From JBQKLI01 sp012798975 (GTDB lineage: Bacteria > Bacillota > Clostridia > Tissierellales > Peptoniphilaceae): DNA of 64,000 bases. Numbering within the stretch: the stretch's first letter is position 1; each line of letters starts with the position of its first letter. The stretch spans positions 32,655-96,654 of the forward strand of contig NZ_JBQKLI010000010.1 in NCBI RefSeq assembly GCF_052116305.1, given 5' to 3'. Made by a program: the position numbers and the translations under genes. Positions 41,117-48,812 of this stretch are shown one piece after another. A model generated the notes under the pieces. The model was not told the origin of the DNA. It searched no databases and worked only from the letters and a program-made list of their open reading frames with translations.

Positions 41117-42030
41117 TGAAAGAACTAAAATTTATAATAAAAGATGGCGAAGGTTCAAGACTTGATCTTTTTCTATCAAAAAATATAGAAAATATCAGCA
41201 GATCGAAACTTCAAAAAATAATAAAAGAATCTGTATTTGTAAATGAAAAAAAAAGAAAGTCGAATTATAAAGTTCAAAAAGACGATATTATAAGAATTCA
41301 GCTCCCTGAAGAGGAAATGAAAATACAGAAGGAAAATTCCCCGTTGGATATACGTTATGAAGATGAGGATTTGCTTATTTTATTTAAACCGAAAGGGAAA
41401 ATCGTACACCCTACGGACTCTGTAAGAGAAAATACAGTTGTAAATGCCCTATTGTATCGCTTTGATCAATTATCAAACCTTTCAGGAGAGGAGAGGCCCG
41501 GAATTGTTCACCGCTTAGATAAAGATACAACAGGTCTGCTTATTATTGCAAAAAACAATGAAATCCATGAAAAACTGCAGATCCTTTTTAAAGAACGAAA
41601 GATTAAAAAGATTTATTATGCCCTTTGCAATGGAGATTTCAGCGAAACAGAAGGAGATATCTATGCGCCTATTGGAAGAAACCCGAATAAACGCACAGAG
41701 ATGGCAGTAAACGGCTTAAATTCAAAAGAGGCGCATACTTCCTATAGAATAGTATGGAACAATGATAATTATAGTCTTGCAGAGATCCATCTTGACACAG
41801 GAAGGACTCATCAAATCAGGGTTCATATGAAATATATACATCATCCTATAGTAGGAGACCCGGTATATGGTCTAAGAAAAGAAAAGTTAAAGGTATCCTC
41901 ACAGCTTTTATCGGCCTGCAGGTTGGAATTTATTCATCCAAACACGGGTGAAAAAATAAGCATTCAGTCGGTACCGGATGAAGAGTTTATGAAAGTATTA
42001 GAAAAGCTGGGCTGCTGTTATTTTAAATAG
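41116..42030 (+). CDS. RluA/RluD family pseudouridine synthase
   Basis: A 304-residue RNA pseudouridine synthase. An N-terminal S4 domain (SRLDLFLSKNIENISRSKLQ) is followed by the catalytic domain with RPGIVHRLDKDTTGLLIIAKN, in which the Asp of HRLDKDT is the catalytic residue, and the conserved end GRTHQIRVHMKYIHHPIVGDP. RluD modifies the helix 69 uridines of 23S rRNA, but several paralogues with similar motifs exist, so the target site is not certain. The ATG is fused to the ung stop. Last gene of its run. Confidence 0.9.
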   Translation: MKELKFIIKDGEGSRLDLFLSKNIENISRSKLQKIIKESVFVNEKKRKSNYKVQKDDIIRIQLPEEEMKIQKENSPLDIRYEDEDLLILFKPKGKIVHPTDSVRENTVVNALLYRFDQLSNLSGEERPGIVHRLDKDTTGLLIIAKNNEIHEKLQILFKERKIKKIYYALCNGDFSETEGDIYAPIGRNPNKRTEMAVNGLNSKEAHTSYRIVWNNDNYSLAEIHLDTGRTHQIRVHMKYIHHPIVGDPVYGLRKEKLKVSSQLLSACRLEFIHPNTGEKISIQSVPDEEFMKVLEKLGCCYFK

Positions 42031-42033
42031 AAA

Positions 42034-42069
42034 AAGCTGATATCAATATGATATCAGCTTATATTTTTA
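42034..42069. terminator. Bidirectional terminator between the pseudouridine synthase gene and asnA
   Basis: AAGCTGATATC and GATATCAGCTT form an 11-bp perfect stem around five bases; A's on the left and T's on the right allow it to serve both convergent genes. It lies partly inside the asnA 3' end (stop at 42067). Confidence 0.85.
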
Positions 42070-43074
42070 TAAAAGATTTATTCCGTTGTTTTTGCAGGCT
42101 CGAATCATAGATTCTGGCCATACGCTGGATTGGACTTCCCCGATATGAGCTTTTTGTAAAAGAAGCATACAAATTCTTGACTGTCCGATACCGCCGCCTA
42201 TTGTCAAGGGGAGGAGACCGCTTGTCAGCATGCTGTGATACTCTAATTTTAATCGTTCTTCTTCATTTTGAATACGAAGCTGTTCCACCAGGGACTGTGA
42301 ATCTACACGGATTCCCATAGATGAAAGCTCAAGGCAGTCCTCGAGAATTGGATTCCACACAATAATATCTCCGTTCAAGCTCCAGTCATCATAATCTGGA
42401 GCTCTATTATCGTGCGGTTTTCCAGAATTTAACACTCCTCCGATTTCCATAAGAAAGAGTGCGCCGTGTTCGCGGCAAAATGCCTTTTCTCGTTGTTCAG
42501 GGCTTAAAGAAGGATATAAATCTTCCAGTTCCTGTGATGTTTTAATGTGAATATTATCTTTTAATACAGGGGAATATCCGCTGTAAGTATTTTTAAGCAT
42601 TTCTTGAGTTTCTAAAAGACAGCCATAGATGGACTCTACTGTTGAAATCAGAAATTCTTTAGTACGTTGTTCTTTTGTAATTACTTTTTCCCAATCCCAT
42701 TGATCCACGTAAAGAGAATGTGTATTATCTGTAATTTCACAAGGTCGTATGGCGTTCATATCCGCATAGATTCCATATCCGGGCTGAACATTATAGTTTT
42801 TTAATGCAATTCTTTTCCATTTCGCTAGAGATTGTACAATTTCCAAGACCTCTACTTGATCTCCATTTCGGAATTTGAAATGCACCGGTACTTCAACACC
42901 ATTCAAATTATCATTGACCCCTGTACTTTGCGGTACAAAAAGAGGTGCAGAAACACGTGTAAGATTTAATTTATTTGCCAAATTAGATTCAAAAAAATCT
43001 TTAATAGACTTGATTGCTTTCTGAGTTTCTATGATATCTAATGATGAGCTGTAACCCTCTGGTAAAATTAACAT
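42067..43074 (-). CDS. asnA: Aspartate--ammonia ligase (asparagine synthetase A)
   Basis: A 335-residue AsnA enzyme that makes asparagine from aspartate, ammonia and ATP. It resembles the catalytic core of class II synthetases: QKAIKSIKDFFE at the N-terminus, VSAPLFVPQSTGVNDNLNG, VEVLEIVQSLAKWKR, then YADMNAIRP and the closing GGGIGQSRICMLLLQK which is motif 3-like. Length matches the family. RBS GGAGGA before the ATG. It stands alone, with its own consensus promoter. Free asparagine made here can be charged by AsnRS encoded at 20131. Confidence 0.95.
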   Translation of the reverse strand: MLILPEGYSSSLDIIETQKAIKSIKDFFESNLANKLNLTRVSAPLFVPQSTGVNDNLNGVEVPVHFKFRNGDQVEVLEIVQSLAKWKRIALKNYNVQPGYGIYADMNAIRPCEITDNTHSLYVDQWDWEKVITKEQRTKEFLISTVESIYGCLLETQEMLKNTYSGYSPVLKDNIHIKTSQELEDLYPSLSPEQREKAFCREHGALFLMEIGGVLNSGKPHDNRAPDYDDWSLNGDIIVWNPILEDCLELSSMGIRVDSQSLVEQLRIQNEEERLKLEYHSMLTSGLLPLTIGGGIGQSRICMLLLQKAHIGEVQSSVWPESMIRACKNNGINLL

Positions 43075-43108
43075 AATTTTTATCCTCCGATTTTTGAATT
43101 CCAGTCCT

Positions 43109-43137
43109 ATTATATAGAATACTGTTCATCGAGTCAA
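43109..43137 (-). promoter_or_regulatory. Promoter of asnA
   Basis: On the minus strand TTGACT (43137-43132), a 17-bp spacer and TATAAT (43114-43109). The leader is about 30 bases, so there is no T-box. Confidence 0.85.
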
Positions 43138-43160
43138 TTTCATAAATTATAATTTTTCTA

Positions 43161-43169
43161 TGGTATAAT
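43161..43169 (+). promoter_or_regulatory. Extended -10 promoter of degV-fetA-fetB
   Basis: TGGTATAAT is a perfect extended -10; no clear -35. The start codon follows at 43187 after GGAGAGGTG. Confidence 0.65.
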
Positions 43170-43186
43170 TTAGGAGAGGTGATACT

Positions 43187-44074
43187 ATGACGATAAAAAT
43201 TGTTCTTGATTCCGGTAGCGATATTCCATCTACTTGGATAGATCAGGAGATTATGAAGATTGTTCCTTTAACAGTAATCGATTCCAATAAAGGTATCGAA
43301 TATAAAGATTACTATGATCTAAGCAAAGAAGAATTGTATAAAAATATGAAAGAAGGTACTGTATATAAAACATCTCAGCCTTCGCCAGAGAGTTTTTATG
43401 AAGTTTTCAAAGAAGAAATAGAAAAAGGAAATATTGTGCTTTGTTTAGCGATGTCATCCGGCATCTCTGGGACTTACCAATCCGCACAGATAGCTTATCA
43501 AAAACTGAAAGATGAAAATAATGAGGATAATGTCCATATTTTTGACACGAAAGGGGCTTCTGGCGGTGTATCTTTAATAGCTGTTCAATTGCAAAAATAT
43601 ATAGATCAGGGCCATAGTCTAGAAGATGTGAAGAAGTATGCAGAATTTTTAATTGATAATTTAAATAGTTTATTCTGTGCTGAAGATCTTGTTTATTTAT
43701 ACCGCGGCGGCAGAATCTCCAAAGCTGCAAAGATTGTTACTGGAGTACTGGATATTAAACCTGCAATGCGTATTAATAAAGAAAACGGAAAATTAGAGTC
43801 TTACGACAAGGCTCGCGGCGAAACGAAAGTATATAAACTCCTTGCGAAAATGATGCTGGAAGATTCTACAAAAGAAGAGCTGCAGAAACAAGAGATTTAT
43901 GTCTATCACAGCTATAGTTTAGAGAAAGCTGAGAAAATAAAGAATATCATTGAAAAAGAAATAGGGGCATCTAATATATTTGTATCTGATATTGGTTGTA
44001 CTATTGGTGCACATACAGGTCCGGGTACGATTGCAATATTTTACTTAACTAAGACAGGAAACTTTGGAGCTTAA
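43187..44074 (+). CDS. DegV family fatty-acid-binding protein
   Basis: A 295-residue DegV protein (FakB-like). The N-terminal IVLDSGSDIP, the central LAMSSGISGTYQSAQIA, and YLYRGGRISKAAKIV with KPAMRINKENG are the family motifs for the fatty-acid carboxylate site. FakB proteins present exogenous fatty acids to the kinase FakA for phosphorylation; whether this copy does so is not known, since no fakA is here. RBS GAGAGGTG. The ABC gene follows 15 bases later on the same strand. Confidence 0.9.
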   Translation: MTIKIVLDSGSDIPSTWIDQEIMKIVPLTVIDSNKGIEYKDYYDLSKEELYKNMKEGTVYKTSQPSPESFYEVFKEEIEKGNIVLCLAMSSGISGTYQSAQIAYQKLKDENNEDNVHIFDTKGASGGVSLIAVQLQKYIDQGHSLEDVKKYAEFLIDNLNSLFCAEDLVYLYRGGRISKAAKIVTGVLDIKPAMRINKENGKLESYDKARGETKVYKLLAKMMLEDSTKEELQKQEIYVYHSYSLEKAEKIKNIIEKEIGASNIFVSDIGCTIGAHTGPGTIAIFYLTKTGNFGA

Positions 44075-44089
44075 TGGAGATAAAACAGG

Positions 44090-44719
44090 ATGCAGAAGCT
44101 GTTCGAAATAAAAAATGTCAGGGTCTACGACAAAATAAACTATGATTCAATTGAGATATTTTCCAATCAAACGACCTTTATAATCGGAGGAAGCGGAACA
44201 GGAAAGAGTACGCTGCTTCATCTCTTAAATGCAACCATTTCTCCAGAAAGCGGAGAGATCCTTTATGAAAAAAAGCCATTAGAACAATGGGATACTTTAG
44301 AACTGCGCAGGGAAGTGCTTTTGGTCAGCCAGCAGATCTATTTATTTGACGGAACAATTGAGGAAAATTTTGAACGTTTTTACAAATACAGAAAAACGCC
44401 TCTACCTTCAAAGGAAAAATTCCGCTACTACCTAGCTCTTTGTATGGCAGATTTTCCTCTTGATACCCTATGTGCAAAATTATCAGGGGGAGAGCGGCAG
44501 AGAGTATATTTGGCAATCTTTCTATCCTTTCAGCCGAAGGTGCTGTTATTGGATGAACCGACATCAGCATTAGACGATAAAACAGCTTCTGAACTTTTTG
44601 AAAATTTAATAGCTTTAAGAAAAGAAAAAGAAAATACTATAATAGTAGTCTCCCACGATCAGCAGTTGAAAGAACAATTCGCGGAGGAAATTATCCGTAT
44701 TGGAAGGGATGAGCAATGA
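44090..44719 (+). CDS. ABC transporter ATP-binding protein, FetA/YbbL-like
   Basis: A 209-residue short ATPase. Walker A GGSGTGKST is at residues 36-44, the Q-loop is in LVSQQIYLF, signature LSGGERQR, Walker B VLLLDEPT and switch His VSHDQ. The C-terminal regulatory extension of importers is missing, as in FetA (YbbL). Together with the next gene it forms the FetAB type exporter, linked to iron efflux and oxidative-stress resistance in Escherichia coli. RBS GGAG about ten bases away. Its end overlaps the permease gene by 4 bp. Confidence 0.82.
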   Translation: MQKLFEIKNVRVYDKINYDSIEIFSNQTTFIIGGSGTGKSTLLHLLNATISPESGEILYEKKPLEQWDTLELRREVLLVSQQIYLFDGTIEENFERFYKYRKTPLPSKEKFRYYLALCMADFPLDTLCAKLSGGERQRVYLAIFLSFQPKVLLLDEPTSALDDKTASELFENLIALRKEKENTIIVVSHDQQLKEQFAEEIIRIGRDEQ

Positions 44720-45501
44720 ATTCAAATGTAACAGAAATTGGTCTGGTTCAGTTTGGAAGTGTCTATATACTTTTATTAATCATTTTATGGATCATGAAGT
44801 TTTCCCGTATCGACAAAACAAGACTATTGGTGCTGGCGGGGTTTAGGATGTCGCTGCAGCTGGTGCTTGCGGGACTTGTATTGACTTATATTTTTAAGAA
44901 TCCCCATCCTGTCTTTATACTTGGCTATTTGGCAGCTATGATTGTCTTTTCTATTTACAGAGTTCTCAGCAATTTTGAAATCGATAATAAAAGATTTAGA
45001 AGGATTATTGCAATATCTATAGGTCTTTCGGGGTCTGCGGTTCTGCTCTTTTTTATTTATATTGTAGTAGGCGTGTCCCTGTTTAATCCCCAATATGCTA
45101 TTCCTATAGGGGGGATGCTTTTCGGGAATTCTATGACAGGAGTACAGCTTGGATTAAAGAGCTTTGCAGAACAGATCCGGGGTAACGCTGCTCGAATTGA
45201 AGCCCTTCAAAATGCTGGGGCACATCCAAAAGAAATACTAATTCCTTTTGTAAACAGAGCTATGGAAACTGCTATGCTTCCAACTCTAAATAGTATGCTG
45301 GGCATGGGAATAGTGAATCTGCCAGGAATGATGACGGGACAAATTTTATCAGGCACTCTTCCGATGACGGCGATCATTTATCAGATAGCGATCATCATAG
45401 CGATTGCAACTGTTGTTTCTTTGACAGTGTTTCTATGTCTATATGCAGGCTACAGTACATTATATAATGATAGAAATCAAATTATGGTTCACTACAAATA
45501 A
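44716..45501 (+). CDS. ABC transporter permease, FetB/YbbM-like (UPF0014)
   Basis: A 261-residue membrane protein with about seven hydrophobic segments. Characteristic FetB motifs are AGFRMSLQLVLAGLVL, PIGGMLFGNSMTGVQLGL with a coupling region ALQNAGAHPKEI, and MGIVNLPGMMTGQILSG. The substrate in E. coli FetAB is thought to be iron; here it is inferred only from the family. It overlaps the ATPase gene by 4 bp, and its TAA runs into the terminator stem. Confidence 0.85.
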   Translation: MNSNVTEIGLVQFGSVYILLLIILWIMKFSRIDKTRLLVLAGFRMSLQLVLAGLVLTYIFKNPHPVFILGYLAAMIVFSIYRVLSNFEIDNKRFRRIIAISIGLSGSAVLLFFIYIVVGVSLFNPQYAIPIGGMLFGNSMTGVQLGLKSFAEQIRGNAARIEALQNAGAHPKEILIPFVNRAMETAMLPTLNSMLGMGIVNLPGMMTGQILSGTLPMTAIIYQIAIIIAIATVVSLTVFLCLYAGYSTLYNDRNQIMVHYK

Positions 45502-45540
45502 AAAACAAGGCTCTATAGGATATATCAGGCCTTGTTTTTT
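45500..45540. terminator. Bidirectional terminator between fetB and the GIY-YIG gene
   Basis: AAAAAACAAGGC and GCCTTGTTTTTT form a 12-bp stem with a 17-base loop; it overlaps both the fetB stop and the last codons of the convergent gene, and reads as a terminator from either side. Confidence 0.88.
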
Positions 45541-45836
45541 ATTTTTTTAAAAACAGTATCAAATTCTTTGTCCTGCGTGAAAAGATTAAACAGTTCATCT
45601 TGAATAAGGTCGATCTTTTGAGATCTTTTAAGGGTTTTGATTTTACATTCCAGCTTTAAAGCTTCGCTTTTTGTATCGCAGGAATGATAAAAAATATATT
45701 CTACAGGAAGTCTAGACCGAGTGCATTTAGAAGCTTTTCCTGCATTATGCTGTTGAATTCTGCGTTCTAAATCCGTTGTATATCCTGTATAAAGGGATAA
45801 GTCATTGCAAAGCAGCATATAAACAAAATTACTCAT
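45525..45836 (-). CDS. GIY-YIG nuclease superfamily protein (UPF0213)
   Basis: A 103-residue single-domain GIY-YIG protein. The fold signature appears as FVYMLLCNDLSLYTGYTTD, with VYM for GIY and YTG for YIG, followed by the Arg helix DLERRIQQHNAGKASKCTRSR and the Glu-containing segment SEALKLECKIKTLKR. The protein could be a DNA-repair nuclease; no function is proven for this small family. Its start overlaps the recX end by 8 bp. Confidence 0.88.
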   Translation of the reverse strand: MSNFVYMLLCNDLSLYTGYTTDLERRIQQHNAGKASKCTRSRLPVEYIFYHSCDTKSEALKLECKIKTLKRSQKIDLIQDELFNLFTQDKEFDTVFKKIKNKA

Positions 45837-46452
45837 TTACGAATTCCTCCATTACAGCAGAGATCGTATCATAATTAAAACCTCTAGAGGAGAGATATGC
45901 ATAGATTTTGTTTCTTAAAGCATAAGTATCGCTGTATTTTGATTTCCATTTTTCGATTTGTTTAGAGACTAATTTATGAGCGTTTTGGATTTCAGAAGTG
46001 CTAAAGTCCAGTTTTGACAGCTCTTCTTCAAAAACATCATTGCTGATTCCTAAATTTCCTAATTGATATTTTACCTTTCTTACGCTCCAATTTGTTGTAT
46101 TTAATTTTGATTCAATATAAACCCTCGCAAAATAAGAATCGTCTATCAGACCTTCTCTTGTCAATTTTTCAATTATACTAGAGACAATTTCAAAGCTGTA
46201 TTTTTTATTCAATTTATCCTTGATTTCTTTTTCAGTTCGGATTCGATAAGACAAAAAATTAATTGCATCGGCATAAGCTTTGTTTTTTAGTGCGATATTC
46301 TTCAGTTTATCGTAGAGATCAGGATTAATTTCTTGATCTTTTTGAAGATGATATTTTTCATAATCCTCATAGCTGATCTGGAAAGATTCTTTCGGAGTTT
46401 CGATTATAAACAAATTTGTTTTATCGTCGTAGCCTATTTTTGTGATAATCAT
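45829..46452 (-). CDS. recX: Regulatory protein RecX
   Basis: A 207-residue modulator of RecA filaments, made of repeated three-helix units. Family motifs include AINFLSYRIRTEKEIKDKL, IIEKLTREGLIDDSYFARVYIES and the repeat around VRKVKYQLGNLGIS. The N-terminal 50 residues are a beta-rich part common in Firmicute RecX. The recA gene is not in the window. Its ATG overlaps the stop of a 30-codon ORF by 4 bp, and its own end overlaps the GIY-YIG gene. Confidence 0.88.
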   Translation of the reverse strand: MIITKIGYDDKTNLFIIETPKESFQISYEDYEKYHLQKDQEINPDLYDKLKNIALKNKAYADAINFLSYRIRTEKEIKDKLNKKYSFEIVSSIIEKLTREGLIDDSYFARVYIESKLNTTNWSVRKVKYQLGNLGISNDVFEEELSKLDFSTSEIQNAHKLVSKQIEKWKSKYSDTYALRNKIYAYLSSRGFNYDTISAVMEEFVNE

Positions 46453-46541
46453 CTTACAAAGAACACCATTATCATAGGTATAATCATAGCCAATGCTAAT
46501 AGCAGAGCTACTATTCGAAGAGCTTTATTACGATCTTTCAT
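46449..46541 (-). CDS. Small membrane peptide, 30 residues, coupled to recX
   Basis: An ORF of 30 codons starts with ATG at 46541, behind AGAGGTGATGAA (46553-46542), a good RBS. The product begins MKDRNKALR, basic and polar, and continues as one hydrophobic helix of about 20 residues ending MVFFVR. Its TGA overlaps the recX ATG (ATGA), so ribosomes could pass from one to the other. I do not recognise a family. The RBS, topology and overlap make it a likely real gene, but no similarity evidence is available. Confidence 0.6.
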   Translation of the reverse strand: MKDRNKALRIVALLLALAMIIPMIMVFFVR

Positions 46542-46604
46542 TTCATCACCTCTAAATAATAATATCATAATCTTTGAGGAAGGTCTAAAAACTTTACTTT
46601 TTTT

Positions 46605-46612
46605 ATTATAAT
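46605..46612. promoter_or_regulatory. Candidate -10 serving the unknown gene at 46646 (and possibly the opposite strand)
   Basis: ATTATAAT is self-complementary around TATAAT-like hexamers on both strands. On the plus strand it sits 33 bases before the ATG at 46646. No good -35 is visible on either strand. Confidence 0.35.
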
Positions 46613-46645
46613 CTGTACAATATTGAATAATGGGGTGATATACAA

Positions 46646-47341
46646 ATGAATAAAAATATAACTATAAATAACGAAAGCGATTTTTATAGAATATTACCGA
46701 CCACTTTAAGCAATGAACAGATGGAAATACTTAGAAAAAAAAGTTTTTCTGATCTTTTAATAGAAAGAAGCTTTTTGCAGCGAACATTAATGAAGAGAAC
46801 AAGAGCTTTAGAATTATTTCATCAGCAAAGCAAATTTTTGAAAACTAAAAATTTTATTAACAGCATTTATCAAAAAATCGATCAAGAAGAAAGAGACAGC
46901 AATGTTAATAATTTGAGAATACAAGAGATTCTTATTAAATCCTGTTCCTCTAATATCGATGCCCAGTATACCATGGATGTAAAAAACAGAGAGGATTTAA
47001 ATCGAATCTTTAAAATGTTTGATGAAATTAATGAAATAGCTACTCCTTTTATGGAATTTGATGCAGTTCAAGAAATTGTTATACGAGCAAATCATGCGCT
47101 ACATTTCAAGTCAATGCGAATGATGAAGTTTTATTTGAATACGCTTAAAAAAATGGATAAAAAGAATCTTCATTCTTTATCGCGTAAAGATAAGTCGATT
47201 GCAACACCTATAAAAATAATGAATAATCAGAAGATTAGGGATCAGATCTATCAAGATATCTCTATATTACAAGTATCTATTGATGAATTAGATTATATTT
47301 TTATGTCAATATTGCCTAATTCAGTAGAATTACCACAATAA
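46646..47341 (+). CDS. Hypothetical protein, helical, unknown
   Basis: A 231-residue soluble protein that I do not recognise. It is rich in Lys, Asn, Ile and Met, with long predicted helices (LLIERSFLQRTLMKRTRALE; HFKSMRMMKFYLNTLKKM), no signal peptide or membrane segment, one Cys and no clear catalytic motif. RBS GGGGTGAT precedes the ATG. A PC4-like gene follows 12 bases later, so the two probably share an mRNA. Function cannot be inferred. Confidence 0.7.
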   Translation: MNKNITINNESDFYRILPTTLSNEQMEILRKKSFSDLLIERSFLQRTLMKRTRALELFHQQSKFLKTKNFINSIYQKIDQEERDSNVNNLRIQEILIKSCSSNIDAQYTMDVKNREDLNRIFKMFDEINEIATPFMEFDAVQEIVIRANHALHFKSMRMMKFYLNTLKKMDKKNLHSLSRKDKSIATPIKIMNNQKIRDQIYQDISILQVSIDELDYIFMSILPNSVELPQ

Positions 47342-47353
47342 GGGAGGAAAAAT

Positions 47354-47578
47354 ATGGCTGAATTTAAATATGATATTGTTGAACAACTTGGAGTATTATC
47401 GGAAAATGCAAAGGGATGGCGTAAAGAATTGAATTTTGTCAGCTTCAATGAAAGAGAAGCGAAGATGGATATTAGAGAATGGAATCCCGATCATACTAGA
47501 ATGAGCAAAGGAATTACATTGTCGGAAGAAGAAGCGAAAGTATTGTACGAATTACTAAAGGAAGAATTTGAAAAATAA
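47354..47578 (+). CDS. YdbC/PC4-like ssDNA-binding protein
   Basis: A 74-residue protein matching the YdbC family: EFKYDIVEQLGVLSENAKGWRKELN followed by DIREWNPDHTRMSKGITLSEEE and a C-terminal helix (described in pieces; no gap). The fold is the PC4 (p15) single-stranded DNA-binding domain, seen in the Lactococcus YdbC structure bound to ssDNA. It probably acts as a dimer on ssDNA in the cytosol. RBS GGGAGG. The following moeA starts 32 bases later. Confidence 0.85.
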   Translation: MAEFKYDIVEQLGVLSENAKGWRKELNFVSFNEREAKMDIREWNPDHTRMSKGITLSEEEAKVLYELLKEEFEK

Positions 47579-47610
47579 TTCTTGTGTAAATAGAAATCGA
47601 GTAGATTAAT

Positions 47611-48810
47611 ATGATAGAAATAAATGAAGCAGTCCAAATACTAGTAGAAAAAGTCCGCAGGCAAAACGATATTGAGGTCGTCTCTCTTTTAGATTCGACA
47701 GAAAGAATCTTAGCAGAAAATATTTATTCAGATATTAATGTACCGGATTTTCCGAAATCTGCAATGGATGGATATGCTTTGCGGTCTATCGATACAAAAG
47801 GCGCCTCAAAAGATAATCCTATAGAAATTACTGTTATAGAAAAAATATATGCCGGTGATTTTTCTACAATCAAGGCTGGTGAAAAAACAGCTGTTCGGTT
47901 AATGACCGGTTCTTTTATTCCAGAAGGCTATGACTCTGTGATAAAGCAGGAGCTGACAAATTATGGAGAGCACAAAGTCGAGATTTACGAAGAAATCCCG
48001 CCTTACAATCATTACTGCCCTATAGGAGAAGATGTTAAAAAAGGCGATTTAATATTTTCAAAAGGAACAAAAATTACTAGTACTCATTTAGGAATTTTGG
48101 CAAGTATAGGAAGGGATCGGGTACCCGTATTTAAGTCGATGAAGGTTTCTTTGATTTCTACCGGAAGCGAATTGCTGAAACCAGGAAATAAGCTGGAACC
48201 AGGAAAGATATTTAGCAGCACTAATTATATTATTGCTTCAAATCTTCTTCACAACGGCATAGAAATTCAAAATCTATCTATTTCTTCCGATGACATTCAA
48301 GGTCTATCTGAGCAGATAGTATCTAATTTGGAAGAAAGCGATATCCTTTTAACTACAGGGGGCGTTTCAGTAGGAGATAAAGATTTAATGCCAGATGTAA
48401 TGAAGCATATAGGAGCAGAGATTTTATTTCATTCAGTAGCTATGAAGCCAGGTACTCCTGTATTAGCAGCATCTTATAAAAACAAGCTTCTGCTTTGTTT
48501 TTCAGGCAACCCTTATGCTTCATTAGCTAATTTTAATGTTTTGTTTTGGCCGGTGGCATCTGCCTTTTATGGAAGCGAAGATTTACAATTGAAAAGATTT
48601 AAGCTTGTTATAGAAGAAGGTTATCTTAAAAAAAGCCGTTTAACAAGACTCGTTCGGGCGAAGGAAAAACAAGGGAAGGTTTATCTAGTAGATAAGGTGC
48701 ATAAATCCTCCGTGATATCAAATATGGTGGATTGCAATGTTATGGTTATCCAAAGGCCAAATACAGAAATAAAACCCGGAGAGGAGATAGAAGGTTTTTA
48801 CCTTCCATAA
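47611..48810 (+). CDS. moeA: Molybdopterin molybdotransferase
   Basis: A 399-residue enzyme that inserts molybdate (or tungstate) into adenylylated molybdopterin. Domain I/II has PDFPKSAMDGYALR and RLMTGSFIPEGYDSVI; domain III, the MogA-like part, has LISTGSELL, TTGGVSVGDKDLMPDV and VAMKPGTPVLAA with LCFSGNPYA; domain IV closes the protein. No strong RBS is visible. The MobA-MobB fusion follows two bases later. The other cofactor genes (moaA, moaC, mogA) are not in the window. Confidence 0.93.
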   Translation: MIEINEAVQILVEKVRRQNDIEVVSLLDSTERILAENIYSDINVPDFPKSAMDGYALRSIDTKGASKDNPIEITVIEKIYAGDFSTIKAGEKTAVRLMTGSFIPEGYDSVIKQELTNYGEHKVEIYEEIPPYNHYCPIGEDVKKGDLIFSKGTKITSTHLGILASIGRDRVPVFKSMKVSLISTGSELLKPGNKLEPGKIFSSTNYIIASNLLHNGIEIQNLSISSDDIQGLSEQIVSNLEESDILLTTGGVSVGDKDLMPDVMKHIGAEILFHSVAMKPGTPVLAASYKNKLLLCFSGNPYASLANFNVLFWPVASAFYGSEDLQLKRFKLVIEEGYLKKSRLTRLVRAKEKQGKVYLVDKVHKSSVISNMVDCNVMVIQRPNTEIKPGEEIEGFYLP

Positions 48811-48812
48811 TT

